Part shown: positions 23,113-31,636 of the stretch, in pieces
How the letters are laid out: every line of letters begins with the position of its first letter
Numbering within the stretch: position 1 is the first letter of the stretch
Assembly (NCBI GenBank): GCA_001931535.1
Contig: CP016211.1
Span: 1,268,501 to 1,332,500, forward strand
DNA from: Minicystis rosea
GTDB lineage: Bacteria > Myxococcota_A > Polyangia > Polyangiales > Polyangiaceae
Direction: 5' to 3'
DNA: 64,000 nucleotides
Notes under the pieces: model-generated
The model's input: only the letters and a program-made list of their open reading frames with translations
Databases searched by the model: none
What the model was told of the DNA's origin: nothing
Position numbers and translations under genes: made by a program

Positions 23113-24888
23113 TCAGCCCGCGCGCGGCGTCGCGAGCTTGGCCCACGCATCGGCGCTGCGTTGCACGGCGCTGCGGAAGTTCTCCTCGCGCTTCACCTCT
23201 TCGACGAGCTCGCGCGATCGCCCGTAGTTGAACGTGCGGAAGAGCGGACCCGTCTCGGGCGCCGGCTCGTAGACGATGCGCGTCTCGGCGGCCTCGCAGT
23301 CGCCGAAGTCGTGGAACATCAGCTCGAAGCTGACCAAGAGATCGCGGAGGCGATTCATCGGGTTCAGCTCCGCCATGAAATCGCTGAACGGTGTGGTCGG
23401 CGCGCGCACGTGCACGCTCGTCGGCGGCGGCAGCGGGTTGCACGCCAGGAGCAGATCGGCGCCCATTCGCTCGACGAGCACGACGGGCACGTTGTCGGTG
23501 ACCGCGCCGTCCACGTAGAGCCCCGACCGCGTGATGGTCGAAGCGAACACTCCGGGCGCGGAGGCGCTCGCGCGCACCGCGGACGCGACCGTGCTCTTGG
23601 TGATCACCTCGGCGCGAGCATGCGACAAGTTGGTGGCCACGGGGAGCAGCATGATCTCGAGATCCTCGAGCAGCGCCCCACCGAGATCGGACTCGACGCC
23701 GAGATCGATCACGGTGGAGGTGATCGTCGACACCAGCGCCAGCCGCTCGAAGCGGGGCCCGCGCTCGACGGCGAGATCGAGCCCGGGCCGGCCGAGGACC
23801 GAGTAGTACGCGCCCATGAGCGCGCCCGAGCTGGATCCGCCGATGAGATCGACCGGGATCCCGCGGTCTTCCATCTCTTGCAGGAGCGCCACGTGCGCGT
23901 AGCCCCAAGCGCCGCTGCCACCGAGCGCGACGCCGACGCGCCGCCACGTGAGCGCCCGCGCCCACCTCGTGAACGAGCTCCGCGCCGCCATCGGAAGCCG
24001 CGCCAACACGGGCTCGTCGAGGTGCGCGATGGCATCGAGATCGAGGTGCACGCGACAGCGCTCGGGGACGACCCGTTCGCTGGGATAAGGCTCGCCGCTG
24101 GGCTCGACGGCGGAGCCTCCGAGCCGCGCGATCAGCTGCTCGAACATGCGCTTCGCAGCGGCGGCCGAGGCGCGTACGCCGTCGGGCGACAGCTCCGGCG
24201 CCGGCATGTGCTCCGGCGGATGCGGCCGCAGCACGCGCGTGCGCAGCACCGACCACGGCGGCGGCGGCGGCAGCGTGAACCCCGTGGGCCCATAGCGCCG
24301 CGCCGGACGCGACGCGCTCGGCCGCGATCGCGGGCCGGGATCGCCGTGCAGCCCATCATCCTCGCGCCCGAGCACCACGAGGCGCCGCACCACACCGTGG
24401 ATGTCCGAGATCGAGATCTCGTCCTCGAGGCGGCGATGGAACTCGTGGCCGCGCGCCGATGCATCGACGAACACGTACGCATAGCGCGCGAACAGCGGGC
24501 GGATGCGATCGAGCAGCACCTCGGCGGCGCCGCGTGGATCGGCGGGCACCGCCAGCATGAGGTGATCGGCGTGCCCGGTGTCGGTCTCGATCCCCGACTG
24601 GCGCGAGTGCGGCCCCGCGATCGACGTCGAGGGCGCGAGCGACGGCGGCCCCGAGATCGCGCGCCAATGCTCCTCCGGCAGCGCGTGCTCGGCGAGGTGC
24701 ACGACGATCACGGCGTCGCCGAACTCGGTGGCGAGCGCCTGGGCGAGGAGCGTCGCCAGCGGCCTGAGAGGCGCGGTCGCGCCTTTCTCCGTGGTGAGCA
24801 TGACCAGGGCAGGGTGGGTCCGCTCGACTTGGCGGCGCTCGGCGGGGGTGGCGAGCTTCGGTGCGTGCTTCATCGACGGACGAGCCAT
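23113..24888 (-). CDS. patatin-like phospholipase (NTE-like)
   Basis: About 591 residues. The C-terminal half is a patatin domain: oxyanion-hole glycines in GVALGGSGAWGYAHVALL, nucleophile elbow GGSSSGAL and the catalytic Asp in YVDGAVTDNVP. It should hydrolyse acyl esters of phospholipids or lysophospholipids by a Ser-Asp dyad. The N-terminal 290 residues are an extra domain of unclear fold with a proline cluster; no cyclic-nucleotide domain is visible. The start at 24888 (MARPSMKH) is chosen because upstream codons overlap the divergent promoter; 24873 is an alternative. Confidence 0.85.
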   Translation of the reverse strand: MARPSMKHAPKLATPAERRQVERTHPALVMLTTEKGATAPLRPLATLLAQALATEFGDAVIVVHLAEHALPEEHWRAISGPPSLAPSTSIAGPHSRQSGIETDTGHADHLMLAVPADPRGAAEVLLDRIRPLFARYAYVFVDASARGHEFHRRLEDEISISDIHGVVRRLVVLGREDDGLHGDPGPRSRPSASRPARRYGPTGFTLPPPPPWSVLRTRVLRPHPPEHMPAPELSPDGVRASAAAAKRMFEQLIARLGGSAVEPSGEPYPSERVVPERCRVHLDLDAIAHLDEPVLARLPMAARSSFTRWARALTWRRVGVALGGSGAWGYAHVALLQEMEDRGIPVDLIGGSSSGALMGAYYSVLGRPGLDLAVERGPRFERLALVSTITSTVIDLGVESDLGGALLEDLEIMLLPVATNLSHARAEVITKSTVASAVRASASAPGVFASTITRSGLYVDGAVTDNVPVVLVERMGADLLLACNPLPPPTSVHVRAPTTPFSDFMAELNPMNRLRDLLVSFELMFHDFGDCEAAETRIVYEPAPETGPLFRTFNYGRSRELVEEVKREENFRSAVQRSADAWAKLATPRAG

Positions 24889-25083
24889 CCCATCCCGGGC
24901 GCAAGGTGTAAATATTCCCGCGCGCCGCCCGTTCCGGCGCCGGACCGCCCCTGTGCTATGAAGCGCGGGACACTGCATGAAGCGCCGCCTCGGCGCGTCT
25001 CACCCAAGAAACCTCGCACCCCGGCTCGGCTCGCGGGGTGCGTCCCCGGCCCCCTGGGCCTTCCAGACGACGGACGAACCAGC

Positions 25084-25764
25084 ATGCGCAAGGCCGCTCT
25101 CCCCCTGTTCCTCATCGCCCTCGGGGCGCCTTTCGCGGCCGCCCTGACCACCGCCCCGGCCGTGAGCTGGGCCGACGGCCCCACGGCCGAAGAAATCGCC
25201 GGCCGCGTGCAGAAGTTCTACGACGCGACCAAGACCTACAAGGCCACGTTCAAACAGACCTACACCATCAAGGTACAGAACGTACAGAAGGTCTCCACCG
25301 GCAAGGTCGTCTTCGAGAAGCCCGGGAAAATGAGCTTCAAGTACGACGCGCCCAACGGCAATCGCGTCGTCTCCGACGGCACCACCATCCGGGTGTACGA
25401 AAAAGAGAACGAGCAGATGTACGAGCTCGCCGTGGCCAAATCGCAGTACCCGGCCGCGCTCGCGTTCCTCATGGGCAAGGGGCAGCTCCAGCGTGATTTC
25501 ACGCTTCGTCTCCTCGACCCGGCGCAGATGAAGTTCGAAGGCGGCTACGTGCTGGAAGGGACGCCGAAGGAGGCGACCCCGGCCTACCAGAAGATGCTCG
25601 TCTACGTGGACGCGCAGACCAATCAGGTGCGTCGCGTGCTGATCCTGGACGCGCAGGGAAACCGGAATCGCTTCGATTTCGACGCCCCCGCGGTCAACGA
25701 GCCCGTGCCCAAGGGCGAGTTCGATTTCGTCCCGCCCCCGGGCACGAAGGTCATCAAGCCGTAA
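25084..25764 (+). CDS. lolA: outer-membrane lipoprotein carrier LolA
   Basis: A 226-residue periplasmic protein with a signal peptide (LPLFLIALGAPFAAALTTAPAVSWA). The mature part shows the LolA fold: RVQKFYDATKTYKATFKQTY, then KVVFEKPGKMSFKYDAPNGNRVVSDGTTIRVYE, which is the typical long-strand region. LolA shuttles lipoproteins from LolCDE in the inner membrane to the outer membrane. That fits a window so rich in predicted lipoproteins, though no lolB or lolCDE gene is seen here. It is divergent from the patatin gene across about 195 bases. Confidence 0.85.
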   Translation: MRKAALPLFLIALGAPFAAALTTAPAVSWADGPTAEEIAGRVQKFYDATKTYKATFKQTYTIKVQNVQKVSTGKVVFEKPGKMSFKYDAPNGNRVVSDGTTIRVYEKENEQMYELAVAKSQYPAALAFLMGKGQLQRDFTLRLLDPAQMKFEGGYVLEGTPKEATPAYQKMLVYVDAQTNQVRRVLILDAQGNRNRFDFDAPAVNEPVPKGEFDFVPPPGTKVIKP

Positions 25765-26124
25765 CGCTTCCGACGGAACCGTCGTCGCGCGACGATCGCA
25801 TTCGCGCGGCGACCATCCTCGGCGCTCCGTCCGACGACCTTGCGAACGCTCCCAACGCGGAAGAGCAAGCGAGGAACATCGCGGTATCTCGCGCGCGCTC
25901 GACCGCCCATGCGGACCTCACCTCAGCCGTCGGATGAAGCCTCGCGCCGATTGCGAGCGCGGCCACGTCGCGTCGCAATTCGCATCGGCCCTCGGAAATC
26001 CACCTCGCCTCGGGAGCGCTCGGCTCGCCGTCGATCCAGGCCTTCGACTTCGTGATACACGTGGGTGCATGAGCTGCCTGTCCGCCTCTGCGCGCGCGCA
26101 GGCGCTCGCGGAGGCGCTCCGACG
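25765..26124. other. gap between lolA and the PrsW-like protease gene
   Basis: About 360 bases with no well-supported gene; only the weak 64-codon frame at 25934-26128 is listed separately. No terminator hairpin of note after lolA. Confidence 0.35.
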
Positions 26125-26128
26125 ATGA
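25934..26128 (+). CDS. possible small Cys-containing protein coupled to the PrsW-like gene
   Basis: A weak candidate of 64 residues ([15 protein letters not shown] to LAEALRR). Two cysteine-containing spots, DCERGH and GCMSCL, could bind a metal, and its stop overlaps the next ATG in an ATGA arrangement. No family recognised. The Arg/Ala-rich composition also fits a chance frame. Confidence 0.25.
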   Translation: MKPRADCERGHVASQFASALGNPPRLGSARLAVDPGLRLRDTRGCMSCLSASARAQALAEALRR

Positions 26129-27426
26129 GCAATCCCTATGGCGGATCGCGCGGTCCCGGTGGGTACGGGCCGCAGCAACCCTACGGGCAACAAGGGTGGG
26201 GACAGCAGCAGCAGGGCTATGGCCAGCAAGGCTATGGTCAGCAGGGGTACGGCCAGCAGGGCTATGGCTATGGGGCGCCTGCCTATGCCGGTCACGCGCA
26301 GGCCGCGCCGGACATCACCGCGCCCGATCGCAAGCGTCGCATCGCGGGCCTCGTGGTCTGGCTGCTGGGGATGGCGATCGGCGTCGTCCTCAACATCCTC
26401 TTCCAGTTCCTCGAAATCTTCGGCGCCAAGAACCCGGGGCGCATGTTCGAAGCGGTGATGACCGGCGCCGTCTTCGCCTTCATCCCGCTCTGCTTCTACC
26501 TGCTCGTTCCCACGATCCTCGATCGCTACGATCCCGAGCCTTGGTGGTGCCTCGCCATGGCCTTCCTCTGGGGCGCGATCGTGGCAACCGGCTTTTCCGG
26601 CTTCATCAACACCGTCGTGTACGAGGTGGCCGCGAACGTCGCCGGCAAGAGCGCGGGGCGCTTCGTGAGCGCCGTCATCAGCGCGCCGCTATGTGAAGAG
26701 TTCTTCAAAGGGCTCGCCGTCTTCGGCACCTTCTACTTCCTGCGACGCGAGTTCGACGGCGTCGTCGACGGCATCATCTACGCGACCTTCGCCGCGCTCG
26801 GCTTCGCTGCGGTGGAGAACATCAGCTACTACGCCCGCGCGGAGATGAACCACCAGCTCGGGGCCACGTTCTTCGTGCGCGGCATCCTCGCGCCGTGGGG
26901 GCACCCGCTCTACACGGCGATGACCGGCATCGGCTTCGGCATCGCCCGCGAGACGACGAAGACCAGCCTCCGCATCTTCGCGCCCATCGGCGGCTATTTC
27001 GTGGGTGTCACGCTGCACGCCATCTGGAACTTCGTGCCCACCGTGATGGGTGAAGCCTTCTGGTACCTCATCCCGTTGTGGCTGATGTTCGTGCTCGCGT
27101 TCCTCGCGATCGTGATCGCGCTCGTCGTGCGCAAGGGCCGCACCATTCGCCAGTACCTGCGCGACGAGGTGCTCCTCGGCAACCTCAGCCAGGAAGAGGT
27201 GGACCTCATCTGCTCGCCGATCGGCTCCTTGAAGTGCACCTTCTCGTGGCGCGGCGCCACGGGCCGCAAGTTCATCCGCGCCGGCGCGCGCCTCGCGCTC
27301 TCCAAGTGGCACACCGCCCGCGCGATGAAGGGGCAGAAGCGGACCATCAGCGCCGACTTCATCGTCCCCATGCGCCAAGAGCTGAAGCGCCTGCGCGGCG
27401 AGCTCCTCGCCCGAATGCCGCGCTGA
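26125..27426 (+). CDS. PrsW-family intramembrane metalloprotease with a GYGQQ-rich N-terminus
   Basis: A 433-residue membrane protein. After about 60 residues of Gly/Tyr/Gln repeats ([15 protein letters not shown]), multiple helices carry the PrsW/CPBP-type motifs: [35 protein letters not shown] and LHAIWN. Their Glu and His residues are the expected metal ligands. PrsW proteases start regulated cleavage of membrane-bound anti-sigma factors; the target here is unknown. The cytoplasmic C-terminal tail of 90 residues is extra. A GGAGG lies before the ATG at 26125. Confidence 0.85.
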   Translation: MSNPYGGSRGPGGYGPQQPYGQQGWGQQQQGYGQQGYGQQGYGQQGYGYGAPAYAGHAQAAPDITAPDRKRRIAGLVVWLLGMAIGVVLNILFQFLEIFGAKNPGRMFEAVMTGAVFAFIPLCFYLLVPTILDRYDPEPWWCLAMAFLWGAIVATGFSGFINTVVYEVAANVAGKSAGRFVSAVISAPLCEEFFKGLAVFGTFYFLRREFDGVVDGIIYATFAALGFAAVENISYYARAEMNHQLGATFFVRGILAPWGHPLYTAMTGIGFGIARETTKTSLRIFAPIGGYFVGVTLHAIWNFVPTVMGEAFWYLIPLWLMFVLAFLAIVIALVVRKGRTIRQYLRDEVLLGNLSQEEVDLICSPIGSLKCTFSWRGATGRKFIRAGARLALSKWHTARAMKGQKRTISADFIVPMRQELKRLRGELLARMPR

Positions 27427-27434
27427 CACCGGTC

Positions 27435-27595
27435 CACGATGGGGCCGCGAGCGGCCCCAAACCCCGGGCCGGACGAGCAGGCCCTGATCACGATGGGGCC
27501 GCGAGCGGCCCCAAACCCCGGGCCGGACGAGCCGGCCCTGATCACGATGGGGCCGCGAGCGGCCCCAAACCCCGGGCCGGACGAGCCGGCCCTGA
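27435..27595. repeat. three exact-length 54-bp tandem units with GC-rich hairpins
   Basis: Units begin CACGATGGGGCC at 27435, 27489 and 27543. Each contains a perfect inverted repeat GGGGCCGC-GA-GCGGCCCC (first copy 27441-27458) followed by AAACCCCGGGCCGGACGAGC. Units differ at one or two positions. The array begins 8 bases after the protease stop, with the msrQ stop of the convergent operon about 120 bases further on. A 54-bp period keeps reading frames open, so protein-like repeats predicted across it are not evidence of coding. Confidence 0.85.
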
Positions 27596-27717
27596 GCGAC
27601 GGACCGCGTGATCTCGGCGCGTCATTGTTCACGGGCGTGTCTCGGTGTCAGGCCTGAAGCGGCGGAACGTGCCTATCGGCGCGCGTGGATCGCCGTGCGC
27701 GTTCCCCGTCGTGTGAT

Positions 27718-28398
27718 TCAAAAGGGCCGTGCCCCGCGCCGCGCGCGGAGGAATGCGACGATTCGGATCAAGAATGAGCTCCCGAGCAACGCGCCGTAGA
27801 CGGCGGGCTCGGAGATGTCCTTCTTCACCCGCATCACGAAATGGATGACCGCGAGCACGGCGGCGACGTAGGCGAGGCGGTGCAGCATCTTCCAGCGCGC
27901 GGCGCCGAGACGCTTGAGCATGCTCGACGTCGACGTCACCGCGAGCGGCACGAGGATCACGAAGGCCGCGAAGCCGACCATGATGAACGGGCGCTTGGTG
28001 ATGTCTTGGGCGATGGTCTTCCAACCGAGCCCCTGATCGATCACGGCGTACGTGACGAGGTGCAGCGCCGCGTAGAAGAACGCGAACAGCCCCAGCGTCT
28101 TGCGGATGCGGATCGGCCACGCGGCGCCGGTGATCGTCTTGAGCGGCGTGCACGCGAGCGATGCCACGAGGAAGATCAACGCGAGCAGCCCGAGCTCGTT
28201 CAACACCTCGGCGATCGGGTTCGCGCCCAGCGTGCGCCGCGCGCCGCCGACCACGAGGCCGACGAGCGGCGCGAGCCCACCGGCGATGATCGCGGGCTTC
28301 AGCCAGGGCAGGGGACCCGCAGGGAAAAGGATGGGCTTCGGCGGCTTCGCGGGCATGGCCGAGCCCCGCTTGCTGCCATCGTCGACGGTCGCGTCCAT
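27718..28398 (-). CDS. msrQ: haem-binding membrane subunit MsrQ
   Basis: A 226-residue ferric-reductase-like membrane protein that passes electrons from the quinone pool to MsrP. Six helices are visible; conserved histidines lie in FYAALHLVTY and KMLHRLAYVAAVLAVIHF, the haem b ligand positions. Residues 1-25 are hydrophilic. Its ATG overlaps the msrP stop by one base (TGATG), so the two are translationally coupled as in the standard msrPQ operon. Confidence 0.92.
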   Translation of the reverse strand: MDATVDDGSKRGSAMPAKPPKPILFPAGPLPWLKPAIIAGGLAPLVGLVVGGARRTLGANPIAEVLNELGLLALIFLVASLACTPLKTITGAAWPIRIRKTLGLFAFFYAALHLVTYAVIDQGLGWKTIAQDITKRPFIMVGFAAFVILVPLAVTSTSSMLKRLGAARWKMLHRLAYVAAVLAVIHFVMRVKKDISEPAVYGALLGSSFLIRIVAFLRARRGARPF

Positions 28399-29381
28399 CA
28401 GTAGCTCTTCTGCAGATCCATGCCGGCGTAGAGGCTCGCGACTTGATCCGCGTAGCCGTTGAAGGGGAGCGTCGGTCGGCGCGAGATCTCACCGATGCGG
28501 CGCTCCGTCTCTTGGCTCCAGCGCGGGTGCGCAACCGCGGGGTTCACGTTGGCGTAGAAGCCGTACTCGTCGGGCGCGGCGCGGTTCCAGGTGGTCACCG
28601 GCTGCTCCTCCGTAAAGCGGATCTTCACAATCGATTTCGCCCCTTTGAAGCCGTATTTCCAAGGCACGACGAGCCGGATCGGCGCGCCGTTCTGTCCGGG
28701 CAGCGGCTTTCCATAGAGACCGACGGCCAGCATCGCGAGCGGGTGCACGGCTTCGTCGATGCGCAGCGCCTCGACGTAGGGCCAGGGGAGCACGTCCGAT
28801 GCCTGCCCCGGGAGCTGTTTGCGATCGTGGAGCGTGATGAACGACACGTACTTCGCGCGCGACGTCGGCGCGAGGCGGCGGATGAGATCGCCGAGCGGGA
28901 TGCCGAGCCACGGGATCACCATCGACCAGGTCTCCACGCAGCGCATGCGATAGACGCGCTCCTCGGGCTTGATCCAACCGAGGATGGTGTCGAGATCGAC
29001 GAGCTCCGGCTTGTGCACCTCGCCCTCGACGGCGATGGCCCAAGGCCGTGGATGCAGGTGGTGTGCGTTCTCCGAAGGGTCGCCTTTGCGCAGGCCGAGC
29101 TCGTAGTAGTTGTTGTAGGTCGTGATGGCGTCGTAGGGCGTGAGCGGATCGTCGGGCGCACGCGCGGAGCTCGACGGAGACGGCGCGCCGGCATCACCGA
29201 GGTCCAGGGATGGGGCCGCGATCTTGCGACCCGGGCCGCCGGCGATCCGGATCAAGCCGGCGCCCATCGCTGCGGCGGTGCCGGCGAAGAGGGCCGTGTT
29301 CTTGAGGAGCTCCCGCCGCCGCAGGTAGATCGCCTCCGGTGTGATCTCCGCGGCCGGCGGCTCTTTGGGGAGGCGGGGCAT
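28398..29381 (-). CDS. msrP: periplasmic methionine sulfoxide reductase MsrP (molybdenum)
   Basis: A 327-residue molybdopterin enzyme that repairs oxidised methionine in envelope proteins. A twin-arginine signal (RRRELLKN at 21-28, then [13 protein letters not shown]) directs folded export. The molybdenum ligand is Cys148 in [15 protein letters not shown]. Downstream motifs ([36 protein letters not shown]) match the MsrP/YedY core. Length fits the family. msrQ follows directly. This repair system suits a cell exporting many lipoproteins. Confidence 0.94.
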   Translation of the reverse strand: MPRLPKEPPAAEITPEAIYLRRRELLKNTALFAGTAAAMGAGLIRIAGGPGRKIAAPSLDLGDAGAPSPSSSARAPDDPLTPYDAITTYNNYYELGLRKGDPSENAHHLHPRPWAIAVEGEVHKPELVDLDTILGWIKPEERVYRMRCVETWSMVIPWLGIPLGDLIRRLAPTSRAKYVSFITLHDRKQLPGQASDVLPWPYVEALRIDEAVHPLAMLAVGLYGKPLPGQNGAPIRLVVPWKYGFKGAKSIVKIRFTEEQPVTTWNRAAPDEYGFYANVNPAVAHPRWSQETERRIGEISRRPTLPFNGYADQVASLYAGMDLQKSY

Positions 29382-29429
29382 CTCGACATTCTACGCGCGC
29401 GGACCATCGCGGTTACACTCGCGGCGATC

Positions 29430-29714
29430 ATGGTTCGCATCGTCCTCCCCGACGCCGTGTCCCGCGACACGCTCGACGACGTCGCCGCGGCGCTCGGCTT
29501 GCTGCTCGTGAACATCGTCCCGGCGACGGATGCCCATCCGGCGCAGGTGATCTACGTGACCCCCGATCGGCGCGCCGCGGTGCACCTCGTCGACGAAGGC
29601 CGCGGCGGCTCGCTCTGCTGGGCCGTTCGCGGCGAAGGCCAGGGCGAGAGCGAGGCCGAGGCACATTGGGCAGAAGTGCTGCGCGCCGAGCTCCGCGCGA
29701 CGGAGGCTTCGTGA
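29430..29714 (+). CDS. small hypothetical protein upstream of the YkgJ-type gene
   Basis: A 94-residue soluble protein (MVRIVLPDAVSRDTLDDVAAALGLLLVNIVP...). No family recognised and no signal peptide. Its stop overlaps the next start (GTGA at 29711-29714), so the two are coupled and likely act together. The short leader to the divergent msrP start is 48 bases. Confidence 0.7.
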   Translation: MVRIVLPDAVSRDTLDDVAAALGLLLVNIVPATDAHPAQVIYVTPDRRAAVHLVDEGRGGSLCWAVRGEGQGESEAEAHWAEVLRAELRATEAS

Positions 29715-31120
29715 GCACTCTGCCGGTCCGCCCGCGCCTCGCCGATCACGCGCTGGTCCGCCGTCATGTGATCGACGGCGTGGAGATGGTCGTCATCCAC
29801 GACGGGCGCAGCGGCGATCTCCTGCGCATGGGTCCGCGCGAATGGGACCTCGTGGCCGGCGCCGACGGCACGCGCGACTTCGATGCGCTCGTGCTCGCGG
29901 CCGCGCGGCGCGGTGCGCTCCAGCGTGCATCGGAGGTGCGCGCGGTGCTCGACTATCTCCACCGTGCGGGCTTGCTCGCCGACGGCCTCGGGCATCCGCT
30001 GCCTGCCGATCCGGGAGACCCTGCGCGGCCGCTCGACGTGCTTCCCGGATATGGCCTCGTCTGCGATGGCAGCGGCGATTGCTGCTCCATGTACGGCTCG
30101 GTGATTTTCACGCCGCTCGAGGCTGCGCGCGCACGGGCGTTGCGGCCCGAGGTCCTCGATGCCGGCGATCGCGAAGAGCGCGCCTTCATGCCCGAGCGCG
30201 GCGGCGCGGCGCCGGATGGTGCGCTCGCCGTGGCGCTGGTCGATGGGCGTTGCGCTTACCTCACCGACGATCGTCGCTGCTCCATCCATGCAGCGGCCGG
30301 CGAGCACGCGAAGCCGCGCGGTTGCCGCGTGTATCCAGCGAGCTTCATCGATGACGGCGAGAGCGTGCGCGTGTCGGTCGGCACGGAGTGCCCGTGCATC
30401 TTCGCGAGCATCGGCCGCGAGGGCGGCGCTCCGCTCGTCGATCCGGCGGCGCGCACGCGCGCCGATCTGGGGCCTCGGGCGCGCATCGCGGAGCTGCCTG
30501 CCCTCCTCGCGATCTCCACGGGGACCACGGCGCCGCGCGCGGCCTTCGTCGCGTGGTCTCGCGCCGTCGCGACATGCTTGCCGGACATCGACGACGGCGC
30601 TGCCGATGCTGCATCCATCTTGTGGTCGCTCGCTGCCGCGATCGACGCGCGCGGGCTCGATGAAGCGGCGGCCCGCGAAGCCCTCGCGTCTCCGCAGGCT
30701 CCGGTGGATGCTGCGCTCGCGCCGCTCGTCACGGCGCTCGTGGCGCGGACGCGGGCGCGCGTGGAGAGCGCGGATGCTTGGCGCGGCGCGCAGGATCGAT
30801 CTCGTCGCGCCAGCCACTGGATCGCGTCGGCCGCGGCGTCGCTCCTCGATCCGGCGGCACGCGCGGTGTCGCTCGCGGAGCATCGTTTCCGCCGCGACGA
30901 GCTCTTCTTCCTGCGCGCCCAGATCCACGGGCATCAGCTCGCGGGCGATCTTCCCGTCGCCGTCGCGCTCCGCGATCGCGCCGTGCGCATCCTGCTCGCC
31001 CGCGCGCTTCCTGCTGCGTTGCCCGAAGGCGATCCGGCCTCCTCGCATCCGCTCGCGCTGGTGGAGGCGATGATGCGTGGGCACGGCCTTTCGGCCTACG
31101 CGCGCGCCGCCGCTCCTTAG
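29711..31120 (+). CDS. YkgJ-type cysteine-cluster protein
   Basis: A 469-residue protein. The cysteine cluster CDGSGDCC, then GRCAYLTDDRRCSIH, GCRVYPASF and TECPC (about residues 117-235) is the YkgJ/CxxCxxCC signature, thought to bind an iron-sulfur cluster or zinc. The N-terminal 110 residues (ALVRRHVIDGVEMVVIHD, and a winged-helix-like part) and the alpha-helical C-terminal 240 residues are extra domains. Related proteins include lysine N-methylase-like enzymes, but a function cannot be assigned. The GTG start overlaps the preceding stop. Confidence 0.75.
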   Translation: MSTLPVRPRLADHALVRRHVIDGVEMVVIHDGRSGDLLRMGPREWDLVAGADGTRDFDALVLAAARRGALQRASEVRAVLDYLHRAGLLADGLGHPLPADPGDPARPLDVLPGYGLVCDGSGDCCSMYGSVIFTPLEAARARALRPEVLDAGDREERAFMPERGGAAPDGALAVALVDGRCAYLTDDRRCSIHAAAGEHAKPRGCRVYPASFIDDGESVRVSVGTECPCIFASIGREGGAPLVDPAARTRADLGPRARIAELPALLAISTGTTAPRAAFVAWSRAVATCLPDIDDGAADAASILWSLAAAIDARGLDEAAAREALASPQAPVDAALAPLVTALVARTRARVESADAWRGAQDRSRRASHWIASAAASLLDPAARAVSLAEHRFRRDELFFLRAQIHGHQLAGDLPVAVALRDRAVRILLARALPAALPEGDPASSHPLALVEAMMRGHGLSAYARAAAP

Positions 31121-31183
31121 CTCGGCGCGAAGCGTGATGACGGGCGAAGGCAAAGAGCGCTAACGTCCGAGGCAGGAGGACCG

Positions 31184-31570
31184 ATGGCGCTCCCGAAGAA
31201 GGCAAAGCTCATCCTGGCCCTGATCCCCGTCGCGCTTTTTCTCATCGTCGGCAGCTACCAAGGCCTGCGTTACTGGTGGTATCGCGGCTACTCGAAGGGC
31301 AGCCGCACCGGCGTCGTCCGCAAGGTCTCGATCAAGGGCCCGCCGTACTGCAAGTATCTCTCGGGGGAGATGGTGACGCAGGGGACGCAGCTCCAGCCCG
31401 AAATCTGGGAGTTTTCGGTCGACGACGACACCGAGACCAGCCCCGTCGTGGTCGCGCTCCACGAAGCCGAGAAGAAGGGCGAGCGCGTCACCCTTCATTA
31501 CAGGCAGGATCTGCACGCGATGTATCGCTGCACGCCTTCCGAGTACTTCGTCACCAAAGTCGAGAAGTGA
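31184..31570 (+). CDS. small single-pass membrane protein
   Basis: A 128-residue protein with one N-terminal helix (LILALIPVALFLIVGSY), then RGYSKGSRTGVVRKVSIKG and a C-terminal soluble part with LHYRQDLHAMYRC. The pattern GYSKGxRxGxVxKxSxKG resembles a widespread uncharacterised family often mislabelled as 6-phosphogluconate dehydrogenase; that enzyme name is not justified. The soluble domain probably faces the periplasm. Convergent with selD across a strong hairpin. Confidence 0.75.
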   Translation: MALPKKAKLILALIPVALFLIVGSYQGLRYWWYRGYSKGSRTGVVRKVSIKGPPYCKYLSGEMVTQGTQLQPEIWEFSVDDDTETSPVVVALHEAEKKGERVTLHYRQDLHAMYRCTPSEYFVTKVEK

Positions 31571-31586
31571 TCGCCGGGCTCTGATC

Positions 31587-31616
31587 GAGCGCGGAATACG
31601 AGCGTATTTCGCGCTC
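31587..31616. terminator. 14-bp-stem hairpin between convergent genes
   Basis: GAGCGCGGAATACG and CGTATTTCGCGCTC pair fully (one G-T wobble) around a two-base loop. It lies between the stops of the genes at 31184-31570 and 31637-32686 and can serve both directions. There is no T run, so it may act with Rho or as a 3' stabiliser. Confidence 0.6.
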
Positions 31617-31636
31617 GCTCGACCGATGATGCAGGG

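Noticed and set aside
27435..27600. Protein-like tandem repeats read through the 54-bp array
   Set aside because: A 54-bp period (18 codons) keeps every frame periodic; the DNA hairpins explain the repeat better than coding does.
31184..31570. 6-phosphogluconate dehydrogenase
   Set aside because: The family is often given this label, but 128 residues with a membrane anchor and no Rossmann fold cannot be that enzyme.
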